Shown: positions 31,696-40,171 of the stretch, piece by piece
Layout: every line of letters starts with the position of its first letter
How positions within the stretch are numbered: the first letter of the stretch is position 1
Assembly: GCA_014138725.1 (NCBI GenBank)
Contig: JACJID010000003.1
Location: 310,001-374,000 of the forward strand
Origin: Kutzneria viridogrisea
GTDB taxonomy: Bacteria > Actinomycetota > Actinomycetes > Mycobacteriales > Pseudonocardiaceae
Direction: 5' to 3'
Length of the DNA stretch: 64,000 nucleotides
Notes under the pieces: generated by a model
What the model saw: the letters and a program-made list of their open reading frames with translations, nothing else
What the model was told of the DNA's origin: nothing
Databases searched by the model: none
Position numbers and translations under genes: made by a program

Positions 31696-33519
31696 GTGGC
31701 CAAGGCGTTGCTCCCGATCGTGCTGATGGTGGTGGTACTCGGCGCGGTCGCCGGGCTCGGCGTCGTGCTGGGTCTGGGCGGCGCCGCCGTGTTGGCCGCG
31801 CTCACCGCGATGTTCTGCATGATGGCCGCGTTCGGCGGGGCGCTGTGGCCGGACCTCAAGCTGCTGGCCTGGTTCGCGCCCGCCGTGGTGCTGGCCGGGG
31901 CGGGTCCGCGCCTGCTCGCCGAGGTCTCGCAGCCCGCCGCGATCGCCGCGCTCACCGCGGTGATCTTCCTGACCTCGCTGCTGCCCGCACTGGGCCCCCG
32001 GTACGTGACGGCCGCGGTCGGGCTGGGCATGGCCTCGCTGTTCGGCTACGCCTTCCAGTTCACCGGGCAGACCGGCAACGGCCAGGTGCTGGCGGCCCCG
32101 GCGCTGGCCGTGGCGGTGGTCATCGTGCTGCGGGTGGCAAGCGGGCTCGGCGACCCGACCAAGCCGACCCGCACCGCCGTGGCCGACCTGCTCGCCGCGC
32201 CCGAACCGCACAGTCCCGAGACTGCCGTCCGGGCTTGGCGCAGCGACGGCAGGCGGCACTGGATCGGCCAGGTGCTCGACGGCACGCTGCGGTACCGGAC
32301 CTCGCTGGGCCTGCTGACGGATCGCTTGCAGCAACTCGACGACGGCCACGCCGCCGAACTGACCGCGCTGCTGGACGAGGCCCGCGCCGAGGCGCAAACG
32401 CTTGCCGACGCCGTGCGGGCCAAGCAGCCGCAGGAGATCGCCGGGCCGGTGCGCGGGCCGCTGCCCACGGGGTTGCCCGGGCAGACGGCGCGCGTGGTGG
32501 AGCGGATGCGAGCCGGGCTCGACGCGGTACGTGCCGCCGTGACCGAGCGCGGTTCGAAGGCGCTGGCGGTACACGCCACGGCCACCCGCTTCCCGGTGGA
32601 ACTGGTGCTGTCGGCGCTCAACCCTCGCTCGGGCCAGTTCCGGCACGCGCTGCGCTGCGCGCTGGGCGTGCTCGTCGCGCTGATGGTCGCCTCGCTGCGG
32701 CCGGGTGATCCGCTCGTGCCCACGTTCCTGATGGCCGTGTTCGCGATCATCCAGCCGGAGTGGCAGGCCAGCGCGACCCGCGCGTGGCAGCGCACGGCCG
32801 GTGCGGTGCTCGGTGCGCTGCTGATGGGACTGATCGTGCTCGTGGCCCCGCAGGGTGCGTGGCTGGTGATCGGCGTGGTGTCGATGATGGTCGGCATGAC
32901 CTTCCAGCAGAGCAAGCCCATCGTGTTCAACGCGTGCATGGTGCTGATGCTGGTCGGCATGTACAGCACCACCAAGCACCTCGCCCCGGACCGGCTGCTC
33001 GTGGAGTACCTGGCCGCGATCGCGCTGGCCGTGGCGATCGGCCTGCTGTTCGGCTTCGCCGTGGTCCCCGGCAAACGGCGCCCCAGCGCCGAGGAGCGGA
33101 TCTCCGCGGCGGCCGGTGCCGTGCGGACCAGCCTCACCCGGTTGACCGATCCCGTCACCGAGGACGAGGCCGCGCAGCGCAAGCGCGGACGGGCCGTGGT
33201 TCGCCGGGTCAACGACCTGCTCACCGAGCCCAGCACCGGACGCGAGACGCCTGCCGACCAGGCACGGCTGGCCGAGGCCGCGCAGTCCATGGGTGAGCTG
33301 CTGCGCGGCGTGGCCGGCCTGCTCATGCACCGGGCCGCCGTGCCCGAGTCCGCCGACACCACGGCCGCCGCCCTGCGCTGGGTCCGCGACGCCGTCGACC
33401 CCGCCGCCACGCCCGATCCCGACCAGTTGGCCGCCAGCACCCAGGACGCCGACGAGGAACAACGCCTGCTCATCGACGCCCTGGCCGAGGACGCGCTGCG
33501 GCTGCGGCAAACCCTGTGA
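31696..33519 (+). CDS. FUSC family inner-membrane protein (aromatic acid exporter-like)
   Basis: 607 residues. Two membrane blocks (about residues 3-150 and 305-455), each of five to six helices, are separated by a cytosolic helical region (~155-300) and followed by a C-terminal cytosolic tail rich in heptads. The second block carries the FUSC-type sequence FRHALRCALGVLVALMVAS and WQRTAGAVLGALLMGL. Relatives include AaeB-type exporters of p-hydroxybenzoate and fusaric-acid resistance proteins, which usually need a periplasmic adaptor that actinobacteria lack. GTG 31696 is supported by the TATTCT -10. It is divergent from the NHL-phosphoesterase operon and convergent with PPOX. Confidence 0.88.
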   Translation: MAKALLPIVLMVVVLGAVAGLGVVLGLGGAAVLAALTAMFCMMAAFGGALWPDLKLLAWFAPAVVLAGAGPRLLAEVSQPAAIAALTAVIFLTSLLPALGPRYVTAAVGLGMASLFGYAFQFTGQTGNGQVLAAPALAVAVVIVLRVASGLGDPTKPTRTAVADLLAAPEPHSPETAVRAWRSDGRRHWIGQVLDGTLRYRTSLGLLTDRLQQLDDGHAAELTALLDEARAEAQTLADAVRAKQPQEIAGPVRGPLPTGLPGQTARVVERMRAGLDAVRAAVTERGSKALAVHATATRFPVELVLSALNPRSGQFRHALRCALGVLVALMVASLRPGDPLVPTFLMAVFAIIQPEWQASATRAWQRTAGAVLGALLMGLIVLVAPQGAWLVIGVVSMMVGMTFQQSKPIVFNACMVLMLVGMYSTTKHLAPDRLLVEYLAAIALAVAIGLLFGFAVVPGKRRPSAEERISAAAGAVRTSLTRLTDPVTEDEAAQRKRGRAVVRRVNDLLTEPSTGRETPADQARLAEAAQSMGELLRGVAGLLMHRAAVPESADTTAAALRWVRDAVDPAATPDPDQLAASTQDADEEQRLLIDALAEDALRLRQTL

Positions 33520-33586
33520 CGTGAAAGTGCCGTTCGAGGCATCCCCGCGCACAGCAGGTGTGCACGCGATCAATCAGGGCTGAACG

Positions 33587-33991
33587 CTATACGTTGCGGC
33601 TGCCGCCGCCCGGGGCGTCGACGTTCCAGGTGACGATCCGGCGCGGCCGGAGCCGGATCACGTCCTGGCTGAAACCCGGGATCAGCGGCCGTTCGACGCG
33701 CACGAGTTCTGCCACACCGCGGATTTCCACACCCCGGCCCCGCTGCCCGCCCGGCCCGACCGGGTGCGGGGCGTTGTCGTCGACCACCAGGGAGACCCGG
33801 GGATCGGCCTGGATGTTGCGGTACTTCCGGGACGCGGCGAGGTCCGGGCCGCCGATGTCGATCGTCCCGGCCCGCTCGTCGACCCAGAAGGCCACCGGAT
33901 GGTTCTGCGGCGCCCCGGCCGGGCCGATCGTCGCCAACCGGCCCAGGTCGCGGTCGTGGAGGTACCGTGCTTCGGCTTCTGTGAAGATCAT
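33587..33991 (-). CDS. PPOX-class F420/FMN-dependent oxidoreductase
   Basis: 134 residues from ATG 33991 (GTG 33997 also in frame). The split-barrel flavin/deazaflavin-binding fold is shown by LGRLATIGPAGAPQNHPVAF, IDIGGPDLAASRKYRNIQ and VSLVVDDNAPHPVG, the pattern of the pyridoxamine-5-phosphate-oxidase-like proteins that in actinobacteria commonly use F420. KYRNI corresponds to the phosphate-binding K-x-x-N-I/L segment. Reaction and substrate unknown. It is convergent with FUSC; a 67-bp gap there holds a half copy of the ATGAAAGTGCC palindrome. A strong hairpin 40 bp upstream separates it from the following operon. Confidence 0.85.
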   Translation of the reverse strand: MIFTEAEARYLHDRDLGRLATIGPAGAPQNHPVAFWVDERAGTIDIGGPDLAASRKYRNIQADPRVSLVVDDNAPHPVGPGGQRGRGVEIRGVAELVRVERPLIPGFSQDVIRLRPRRIVTWNVDAPGGGSRNV

Positions 33992-34031
33992 GAGCACAGT
34001 CTGCGACCTCGACCAAAGTGGAGGTCAACTC

Positions 34032-34063
34032 GTGCTCACCCCGGACGTGTCCGGGGTGAGCAC
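34032..34063 (-). terminator. Perfect 15-bp-arm hairpin downstream of YbjQ-like gene
   Basis: Arms GTGCTCACCCCGGAC (34032-34046) and GTCCGGGGTGAGCAC (34049-34063) with a 2-bp centre, about 58 bp after the stop of the operon ending at 34122. There is no T-run, as is common in actinobacterial terminators. It could also be a dyad for a regulator of the PPOX gene. Confidence 0.6.
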
Positions 34064-34121
34064 GCAAGACCGCGTACCGCCCGCCGCGGCTCAGTGGCGT
34101 CGCGCGGTCGTGGACACGGGC

Positions 34122-34466
34122 TCAGCCCTGCTTGGGCGCGATGAGGACCGCGGTGCCGTAGGCGCACACCTCGGTCCAGGTCTCGCCCATCTCCGAGGTG
34201 TCGAAGCGCATGGCGATGACCGCGTTGGCCCCCTTGGCCCTGGCCTCGTCGCACATCCGCTCGATCACCTCGTGACGGCTGTCCACCAGCGCCTTGGTCA
34301 TGCCCTTGAGCTCACCGCCGAAGATGGACTTGATGCCCGCGCCCATCTGGGACACCGCGTTGCGCGAGCGCACGGTCAGGCCGAACACCTCGCCCAGGGT
34401 GCGCACCACCTCGTGCCCGGCGATCTCGTTCGACGTGGCGATCAGGATCTCCTGCTGGCTGTCCAC
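34122..34466 (-). CDS. YbjQ/UPF0145 family protein
   Basis: 114 residues from GTG 34466 with AGGGGAAG upstream. The family is recognised by ILIATSNEIAGHEVVRTLGE, TVRSRNAVSQMGAGIKSIFGG, MTKALVDSRHEVIERM, and GANAVIAMRFDTSEMGETWT. YbjQ-like proteins form homopentameric rings; a heavy-metal-binding role has been proposed but is unproven. It is the last gene of an operon with DUF1345 and a TAP-like peptidase, 11 bp behind the DUF1345 gene, and is followed by a strong hairpin. Confidence 0.9.
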   Translation of the reverse strand: MDSQQEILIATSNEIAGHEVVRTLGEVFGLTVRSRNAVSQMGAGIKSIFGGELKGMTKALVDSRHEVIERMCDEARAKGANAVIAMRFDTSEMGETWTEVCAYGTAVLIAPKQG

Positions 34467-34477
34467 TGGACTTCCCC

Positions 34478-35110
34478 TCACTTGCCCGAGACGACTCCGA
34501 CCGCGATACCGAGGATCGCGGTGTTGTAGAAGAAGGAAAGCACGCTGTGCGTGAGCACCCGCATCCGGACCGCCGAATCGCGCACCTCCACGTCGGACAC
34601 GGCGAAGGAGGTGCCCAGGGTGAACGCGAAGTAGGTGAACTCCAGGAAGGTCGGCGACTCGGTGCCGGGGAACACCATGGCCCGCTCCGGCAGCCGGTCG
34701 TAGTACAGGTGCGCGTACCGCTCGGCGTAACCGAAGTGCAGGATCAGCCAGGCCATGATCACCGCGGGCACGCCCTCGACCTTGGCGAGCAGGTCCAACT
34801 GGGCCAGGTCGCCGGTCAGCACCGGGAACAGTGCGATGTTGAGCCCCGCGCTGATCCCGGTGATGCTGGCGAGCAGGGTGAACACGTACCCGGCCCGCCT
34901 GCCGAGCAGGCCGCGCAACCACTGCTGGTCCCCCGGCCTGCTGCGGCGGACCCGGATCCAGCGGATCAGCAGGTACACGAAGGCGACGAGGTCCCAGCAG
35001 GCGATGATCACCAGGTCGGTCACCGCCGAGTCCTCGAACGGCAGCAGCGTGGCGGCGCCCAACAGGATCAGCGTGAACTCGACCAGCCGGGAGAAGGCCC
35101 TGCGCAGCAC
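34478..35110 (-). CDS. DUF1345 membrane protein
   Basis: 210 residues from GTG 35110 with AGGGA upstream. Five or six membrane helices are visible, with the characteristic end of the DUF1345 family: TFLEFTYFAFTLGTSFAVSD followed by VRDSAVRMRVLTHSVLSFFY. Function unknown; the motif block around TYFAFTLGTSF is conserved in related proteins annotated next to ion channels. It sits between the TAP-like peptidase (8 bp upstream) and YbjQ (11 bp downstream), clearly one transcription unit, though no common theme is obvious. Confidence 0.88.
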   Translation of the reverse strand: MLRRAFSRLVEFTLILLGAATLLPFEDSAVTDLVIIACWDLVAFVYLLIRWIRVRRSRPGDQQWLRGLLGRRAGYVFTLLASITGISAGLNIALFPVLTGDLAQLDLLAKVEGVPAVIMAWLILHFGYAERYAHLYYDRLPERAMVFPGTESPTFLEFTYFAFTLGTSFAVSDVEVRDSAVRMRVLTHSVLSFFYNTAILGIAVGVVSGK

Positions 35111-35118
35111 GACTGTCC

Positions 35119-36684
35119 CTACCTGATCGGCCGAGCGTTGATCTCGGCGGTGACCTCGCTCAACGAGCGCTGGACTGAGGGCATCGGCGCGGTCGAGCCG
35201 TCGACGGGGATGTCCTCGGCCTTGTCCGTTGCGGCACAAGCGGTTCGCCGCGCGGGCAGCGTGCCCGCCACCAGGTAGGCGTTGACGGCCTGGTCCACGC
35301 AGGCGTTGCCGGTGGAGGCGAAGTGACCGTGCGTGCCGTCGTCGAGCACGCTGATCAGCGGCTCGCGCAGGTGCGCTGCCATGGCCACACCGTTCGGGTA
35401 GGCGGTCTGCGTGTCGCCTTCCCCTTGCACGACTAGGCCTGCGGGGTACTGACGAGCACCGATGGCCACCATCGGATCCCGGCCCTTGGTGAACGCGCAG
35501 TTCTTGGGCGCCATGAAGTTCGCGGTCAGACCGTACGGGAAATCGCGGGCGATGCGGCGCATGTCCGCGTAGTAGCTGTCCACATCGGACGGCCAGTGCC
35601 AGTCACAGGTCACCGCCGGGTAGACCCCGTCAACGTTGCGCTCACCGCGCTGCGCCGACTCCTTGCCGACGATCTCCTGCGCCGCAGCGGTATCCACAGC
35701 GCCGCCGTCCAGTGCGGGCAGCAACTTGGCGAGGTTGCGCGCGAAGGGCGCCCACATCGCGCGGTACCGGGTGCGGTCCCCCACCTTGGCGTCGAAGGTC
35801 GTGACATCGCTGAGCGCGCCGAGCCCGCGCTTGGCCAGCACGGCGGCGAAGCGGTCCAGGACCTGTTGCACGGCTTGGGAACTGCTCCCCAGGTGCAGGC
35901 TCTTGTCGCGCTGGGCAACCCACTGCTCCCAGGCGGCCAGGTTGTCCTTCAGCGTGGCGACCGTGTCGTAGTCCTGTTCGTGCCAGGTCTTGCCGGGGTC
36001 CAGCGCGGAGTCGAGCACGCTGCGGTCCAGGTGCTCGGGGAACAGCTGGCCGTACATGGCACCGAGGAAGGTGCCGTACGAGTAGCCCAGGTAGCTGATC
36101 TTCCGCTCACCCAGCACCGAGCGGATCAGGTCCATGTCCCTTGCGGTGTTCATGGTCGTGACGTGCTGGCGCAGTTCACCGCCCACGCGGGCGCAGTTGG
36201 CCTCGACCTCCTTCGCGTACTGGCCCCACAACGGCAGTTCCGCCTCGGTGGGCCGGCTCGTCACGTCCGGGAACCCGGTCCGCCCGCACAGCAACCGGGT
36301 CGAGGCCCCGACCCCGCGCGGGTCCATGCCGATCACGTCGTACACGGCTCCGGCGGGCTGCTCGGCGAGGATCGTGGCCAGCCCCAGCCCTTCGCCGCCC
36401 GGCCCGCCGGGATTGGTCATCAGCACGCCACGGCGCTGGGCCCGGTCGCGCGCCTGCCTGCGGCTGATCGCCACGGTGATCAGCTTGCCCTCCGGCGCGC
36501 GGTAGTCCATCGGCACCTGGACCGAGGAGCACTCGACTCCCGCCTCGGCCAGGTCCGCCTCGGCACAGGCCGCCCAGGTGATCTTCTGGTGCAACAGGGC
36601 GTCCAGGCCGTGCGGTTCACCCGCGAACGCTGGCGTGACAGCACCGGCCAACAAGATCGTGACAACAGCTGCGACCATGCGCAT
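35119..36684 (-). CDS. Secreted alpha/beta hydrolase, TAP-like tripeptidyl aminopeptidase family
   Basis: 521 residues from ATG 36684, chosen because GGAGG lies 9 nt upstream; an earlier GTG (36705) is less likely. An N-terminal signal peptide (about residues 3-24, ending TPAFA) exports it. The hydrolase core has VPMDYRAPEGKLITVAISR, NPGGPGGEG (oxyanion loop), GMDPRGVG, the nucleophile Ser in SYLGYSYGTFLG, and the C-terminal TAP-like domain with QGEGDTQTAY (acid) and GTHGHFAS (His). This is the layout of the Streptomyces SlpD/SlpE tripeptidyl aminopeptidases and mycobacterial CaeA-like esterases. First gene of an operon with DUF1345 and YbjQ. Confidence 0.93.
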   Translation of the reverse strand: MRMVAAVVTILLAGAVTPAFAGEPHGLDALLHQKITWAACAEADLAEAGVECSSVQVPMDYRAPEGKLITVAISRRQARDRAQRRGVLMTNPGGPGGEGLGLATILAEQPAGAVYDVIGMDPRGVGASTRLLCGRTGFPDVTSRPTEAELPLWGQYAKEVEANCARVGGELRQHVTTMNTARDMDLIRSVLGERKISYLGYSYGTFLGAMYGQLFPEHLDRSVLDSALDPGKTWHEQDYDTVATLKDNLAAWEQWVAQRDKSLHLGSSSQAVQQVLDRFAAVLAKRGLGALSDVTTFDAKVGDRTRYRAMWAPFARNLAKLLPALDGGAVDTAAAQEIVGKESAQRGERNVDGVYPAVTCDWHWPSDVDSYYADMRRIARDFPYGLTANFMAPKNCAFTKGRDPMVAIGARQYPAGLVVQGEGDTQTAYPNGVAMAAHLREPLISVLDDGTHGHFASTGNACVDQAVNAYLVAGTLPARRTACAATDKAEDIPVDGSTAPMPSVQRSLSEVTAEINARPIR

Positions 36685-36753
36685 GCGAGATGTCCTCCAG
36701 TGCACCGGCGGCCAGTGATCCGCCGCGATACTAGGGCGGCGGATGATCAGCGG

Positions 36754-37404
36754 CTAGCCGAGGAGTCCGGCGTCCCGGGCCAGCATGGCGGCCTGCACGC
36801 GGTTCGCGCAGGACAGCTTGGCCATCAGCCTGCTGACGTGCGCCTTCACCGTGCTCTCCGTGACGTTCAGCGCCGCGGCGATCTCCGCGTTGGAGTTGCC
36901 CTGCCCGACGAGCGCCAGCACCTCCAGCTCACGCCCGCTCAGCGCGGACAGCAGTTCCCGCGCCCGATCCGCCTTGCCCGCGCCGATTTCACCGAACCGG
37001 GTGAACAGCAGGCGAGTGACCCTCGGCGACAGGATCGCCTCCCCGGAGGCCACCACGCGGATCGCGGCCAGCAGGTCGGCCGGGGCGGTGTCCTTCACCA
37101 GGAAGCCCGCGGCCCCGGACCGCACCGCCCGGTACACGTACTCGCCGAGCGCGAAGGTGGTCAGGATCAGCACCGCCGTGCCCGGCGAGGCGCGCAGCAC
37201 CGACTCGGTGGCGCTCAGCCCGTCCACCCCGGGCATCTGCACGTCCATCAGCAGCACGTCGGGCCGGTGCTGCTCGGCCAGCAGCACGGCGCCACCGCCG
37301 TCGGCGGCCTCGCCCAGCACGGTCAGGTCCGGCGCGGTCTGCAGGATGCCGCGCAGTCCGTAGCGCACCAGCGCCTCGTCGTCCACGATGCCCACGGTGA
37401 TCAC
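36754..37404 (-). CDS. NarL/LuxR-type response regulator
   Basis: 216 residues. Receiver domain 1-120 with the acidic pocket VDDE (residues 7-10), phospho-acceptor Asp54 in LLMDVQMPG, the Thr in LILTTF and Lys in FLVKD. The LuxR-type HTH (about residues 150-212) reads LSGRELEVLALVGQGNSNAE and then IAAALNVTESTVKAHVSRLM. GTG 37404 overlaps the kinase stop as GTGA, so it is the cognate partner of the adjacent histidine kinase. Genes controlled are unknown; no ABC exporter is adjacent as often seen with this type of pair. Confidence 0.93.
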   Translation of the reverse strand: MITVGIVDDEALVRYGLRGILQTAPDLTVLGEAADGGGAVLLAEQHRPDVLLMDVQMPGVDGLSATESVLRASPGTAVLILTTFALGEYVYRAVRSGAAGFLVKDTAPADLLAAIRVVASGEAILSPRVTRLLFTRFGEIGAGKADRARELLSALSGRELEVLALVGQGNSNAEIAAALNVTESTVKAHVSRLMAKLSCANRVQAAMLARDAGLLG

Positions 37405-38513
37405 GGCCTGCCTCCCAGCGGGATCCGGGCCCTGACCTGGTAACCGTCCGAAGTGGACCCATGCACCAGCACACCACCCAGCAGGCGGAGCCGCTCGGCC
37501 ACAGTGGACAGTCCACTCCCGCTGCCCAGCGCGTGCGTGTCCGGCAGGCTCGCGGGCACCTCGTTGGCGACCAGCACGGTCAGCACCGTCGAGTCGGAGC
37601 GCACGGTGACCGCCGTGGGCACGGCACCGGCATGCTTGTGCACGTTGGTCAACGCCTCACGCACCAGTTGGTGCACCAGCGCGGACACGGCGGGCGGCAG
37701 TTCGTCGGGCTGCCAGTCCAGTTCCACGGTCAGCGGCAGACCCGCCTGCACCGAACAGCGCAGCAACGCCTCCAGGCAGGACCCCGCGTCCTCGGGCTGG
37801 GCCGGTTCGCCGTCGAGCACGCCGATCACGCGGCGCAGGTCGTGCAGGGCGGCGCACCCGGACTGGCGGATGACCCCGGCCCGCTCCGCCGCCTCACCTC
37901 CGGCCAGTTCAATGGCGCCCGCGTTGAGCACGATCAGGCTCAGCTTGTTGCCGAGCAGGTCGTGCACCTCGCGCGCGATCCGGGTGCGGTCCTCCAGCAC
38001 GGCTCGCTGCGCGGCGAGCCGCTGTTCCTGGCGCAGCACCAGGATCAGCCGCCGACTGCGGCGCACGTACAGGCCGAACAGGCTGGGCAACGCGAGCACC
38101 AGCGCGGTCCAGGACAGCCAGCCGTCCAGGTCCAGGTCCCCGCCGGTGCCCAGGGCGAGCGCGGCGCCGATCGCCAGCAGCCCCAGGCCCGAGGGCAGCA
38201 GCGGCCCGAACCGGCCCGCGGTGTAGGCGGCGCAGATCATCGCCCCGGCGGCCACCGGATGGAACTGCTCGGCCAGCGGCAGCGAGCAGGCCACGTGCAG
38301 CGCGCCGACGGCCAGCAGCACCGGCAGCGGGAAGCGGCGGCGCAGCGCGAGCAGGGCGGCGGCCGACAGCGCCCAGGCCAGGTGGTCGGCGCCGCCCTCA
38401 CCGGCGAACAGCAGCCCCCAGACGAGCAAGGCCAGGCAGTCCGCGAACAGGTCGCGACGACGGGCGGGCTGGTCGTACCACCAGGCCCGCATGCGTCCAG
38501 CGACTGTCCACAT
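37401..38513 (-). CDS. Sensor histidine kinase (HisKA_3 family), partner of the NarL regulator
   Basis: 370 residues from ATG 38513 with GGGGAAG upstream. Five to six membrane helices occupy residues ~20-150 with hardly any extracellular loop, suggesting a membrane- or cell-wall-stress-type sensor. The dimerisation helix has the phospho-acceptor His184 in RIAREVHDLLGNKLSLIVLN. The ATPase domain has the N-box VREALTNVHKHAGA (~285-298) and G-box GSGLSTVAERLRLLGG. GtrA lies 36 bp upstream on the same strand, possibly co-transcribed. Confidence 0.93.
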   Translation of the reverse strand: MWTVAGRMRAWWYDQPARRRDLFADCLALLVWGLLFAGEGGADHLAWALSAAALLALRRRFPLPVLLAVGALHVACSLPLAEQFHPVAAGAMICAAYTAGRFGPLLPSGLGLLAIGAALALGTGGDLDLDGWLSWTALVLALPSLFGLYVRRSRRLILVLRQEQRLAAQRAVLEDRTRIAREVHDLLGNKLSLIVLNAGAIELAGGEAAERAGVIRQSGCAALHDLRRVIGVLDGEPAQPEDAGSCLEALLRCSVQAGLPLTVELDWQPDELPPAVSALVHQLVREALTNVHKHAGAVPTAVTVRSDSTVLTVLVANEVPASLPDTHALGSGSGLSTVAERLRLLGGVLVHGSTSDGYQVRARIPLGGRP

Positions 38514-38549
38514 GCACTTCCCCGAGTCTTGCTCACACCCTGTCGGGTG

Positions 38550-39041
38550 TCAGCCTACCGGGGGACTCGGCTCACGCTGCTTGCGGAACACCCAGAATCG
38601 CGAGCCGGTGTAGGTGAAGGCGGCCACGCAGGCCGCCGCGATCACGCGTGCGATGCGGAAGTCCAGTCCCAGCGCGGAAAGCCCGGTGGTCACGCCGAGG
38701 GTCAGCCCGTAGTCGCAGGCGATCACCACGGCGTAGCGGGCGGCCTGACCGCCGACCGGGGCGTGCGAGCGGAAGTTGACCGAGCGGTTGAGCACGAAGT
38801 TGATGGCGAACGCGGTCACGTAGGCGATCGAGACGGCCACCGGCAGCGGCAGCGAGGTCCAGCCGCGCAGGGCGGCCAGCAGGGCCAGGTCGATGGAGAA
38901 GGTGAAGGCGCCCAGGATGGCGAAGCCGACCAGTTCGCGGGGCAGCAGCTTGCGCAGCGGCGCGGGCAGCTTGTCCACCCAGGAGGTCAGCAGATCGCCG
39001 GCGCGCTCGGCGAGGCGTCGGCGCTGTTCGGTCTGCACCAC
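38550..39041 (-). CDS. GtrA family membrane protein
   Basis: 163 residues with four membrane helices, in the GtrA pattern: RELVGFAILGAFTFSIDLAL, VAVSIAYVTAFAINFVLNRSVNF (helix 2 with the conserved N-R-x-x-F), ARYAVVIACDYGLTL, and the last helix ending in SRFWVFR. GtrA proteins are thought to flip polyprenyl-phosphate-linked sugars for surface glycosylation. No glycosyltransferase is adjacent. The start (GTG 39041) lacks a strong ribosome-binding site. It is divergent from the CSD protein and ahead of the two-component genes. Confidence 0.9.
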   Translation of the reverse strand: MVQTEQRRRLAERAGDLLTSWVDKLPAPLRKLLPRELVGFAILGAFTFSIDLALLAALRGWTSLPLPVAVSIAYVTAFAINFVLNRSVNFRSHAPVGGQAARYAVVIACDYGLTLGVTTGLSALGLDFRIARVIAAACVAAFTYTGSRFWVFRKQREPSPPVG

Positions 39042-39218
39042 ACCATGCTGCCCGGTGTGCGGGCCCGATCACGGGCGGTGGCCGGGCAGTTCGCCAACTG
39101 TTCGGGGAACCGACACCGGACTGCTCCGTTCGGGCGATTTAGGTCCGCGCGGAGTTAACGACCGCACTCCGGCGGTGGACGTGCAAGAGCGGCACATCCC
39201 CACAGGGAGGCGGCAGGC

Positions 39219-39437
39219 ATGGCAGAGGGAACGGTCACCTGGTGGCACGGCGGCAAGGGGTACGGCTTCGTCTGCCCCGACGACGGCGGCCCCGACCTGA
39301 CTGTCTACTTCACCCAGCTCCGGGACGGGCTGACCAAGCTCGTCCAGGGCGACCGGGTGTCCTACGAACTGGTGACCACCAGCAAGGGCCCGCTGGTGGT
39401 CAACGTGCGTACCGCGGTCGATCACGAGCGGAAGTAG
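39219..39437 (+). CDS. Cold-shock-domain-like small protein
   Basis: 72 residues from ATG 39219 with GGGAGG upstream. GTVTWWHGGKGYGFVCPDDG corresponds to the GxVKWFNxxKGFGFI block of CspA (RNP1), with Trp-Trp in place of Trp-Phe; the aromatic pair VYFTQL replaces the usual VFVHxS RNP2 motif, so the second nucleic-acid face is altered. The rest, DRVSYELVTTSKGPLVVNVR, is the C-terminal beta strands. Probably binds single-stranded nucleic acid, but weaker motif conservation leaves this open. The 3' end overlaps the convergent SDR gene by 16 bp. Confidence 0.85.
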   Translation: MAEGTVTWWHGGKGYGFVCPDDGGPDLTVYFTQLRDGLTKLVQGDRVSYELVTTSKGPLVVNVRTAVDHERK

Positions 39438-40171
39438 GAGGCCCCGTTGATGTCGATGATGGTGCCGCTGGCGAACTCGGCCCCGGGTGAGGCCAGGTAG
39501 AGCACGGCACCCGCGACCTCTTCGGCCGTGGCGACGCGGCCGAAGGGGCTCTGCGCGCGGATGGCCTCCGCGTCGGGGCCGGTGAGCAGGTCCTCGGCCA
39601 TCGCGGTGTCGATCACGCCGGGGGCCACGGCCGTGACCGAGATGCTCCTGGTCCCCAACGACTGGGACAGGGTCTGGGTCAGCGCGTGCAGCCCCGCCTT
39701 GGCCGCGCCGTAGCCGGGCATCATCGGGGTACCGCGGTGTGCGCCCCGCGACCCGACGTTCACGATCCGCCCGCCACGCGGCAGGTGCCGCACGGCGCAG
39801 TAGATGAGGTTGGCCGGTCCCAGCAGGTTCGCCCTGGTCATCAGCTCGAAGGACTCGTGCCACTGCTGGTAGGTGCTCTCCAGCACCGGGTGGTAGGGCT
39901 TGACCAGGCCCACGCTGTTGACCAGCACGTCCAGCCCGCCCAGCAACCCGACCGCGCCCTCGACCAGGCCCTCGGCCTGAGCGGGGTCGGCCGGGTCGGC
40001 GCCGAGCACGTGGTGGCCCTCGCCGGGCAGTCCGGAAAGGACCTGCTCGGCCCGCTCGCGGCTGGTCACGTAGTGCACGACCACGCGGTCCCCCGCCTCG
40101 GCGAAGCCCCGCGCGACGGCCGCGCCCACCCCGCCGGAGCCGCCGGTGACCAGCACAGCACGTCCTGTCAT
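39422..40171 (-). CDS. Short-chain dehydrogenase/reductase (SDR)
   Basis: 249 residues from ATG 40171, overlapping the upstream stop as ATGA. The NAD(P)-binding TGGSGGVG is at residues 9-16; the catalytic Ser-Tyr-Lys is in VNVGSRGA and MMPGYGAAKAG (Tyr and Lys four apart). The C-terminal block VIDTAMAEDLLTGPDA and FASGTIIDINGA is that of 3-ketoacyl-ACP reductase-like SDRs. It is translationally coupled to a MAB_1171c-type membrane protein and an ImmA/IrrE protease; its substrate is unknown. Confidence 0.92.
   Translation of the reverse strand: MTGRAVLVTGGSGGVGAAVARGFAEAGDRVVVHYVTSRERAEQVLSGLPGEGHHVLGADPADPAQAEGLVEGAVGLLGGLDVLVNSVGLVKPYHPVLESTYQQWHESFELMTRANLLGPANLIYCAVRHLPRGGRIVNVGSRGAHRGTPMMPGYGAAKAGLHALTQTLSQSLGTRSISVTAVAPGVIDTAMAEDLLTGPDAEAIRAQSPFGRVATAEEVAGAVLYLASPGAEFASGTIIDINGASYFRS

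Noticed and set aside
33521-33586. Full palindromic element behind the FUSC gene
   Set aside because: Only one arm (GTGAAAGTGCCGTTCGAGG) is present; no matching second arm was found.
39219-39437. Ordinary CspA cold-shock protein
   Set aside because: RNP1 is only partly kept and RNP2 is replaced, so only a CSD-like call is made.
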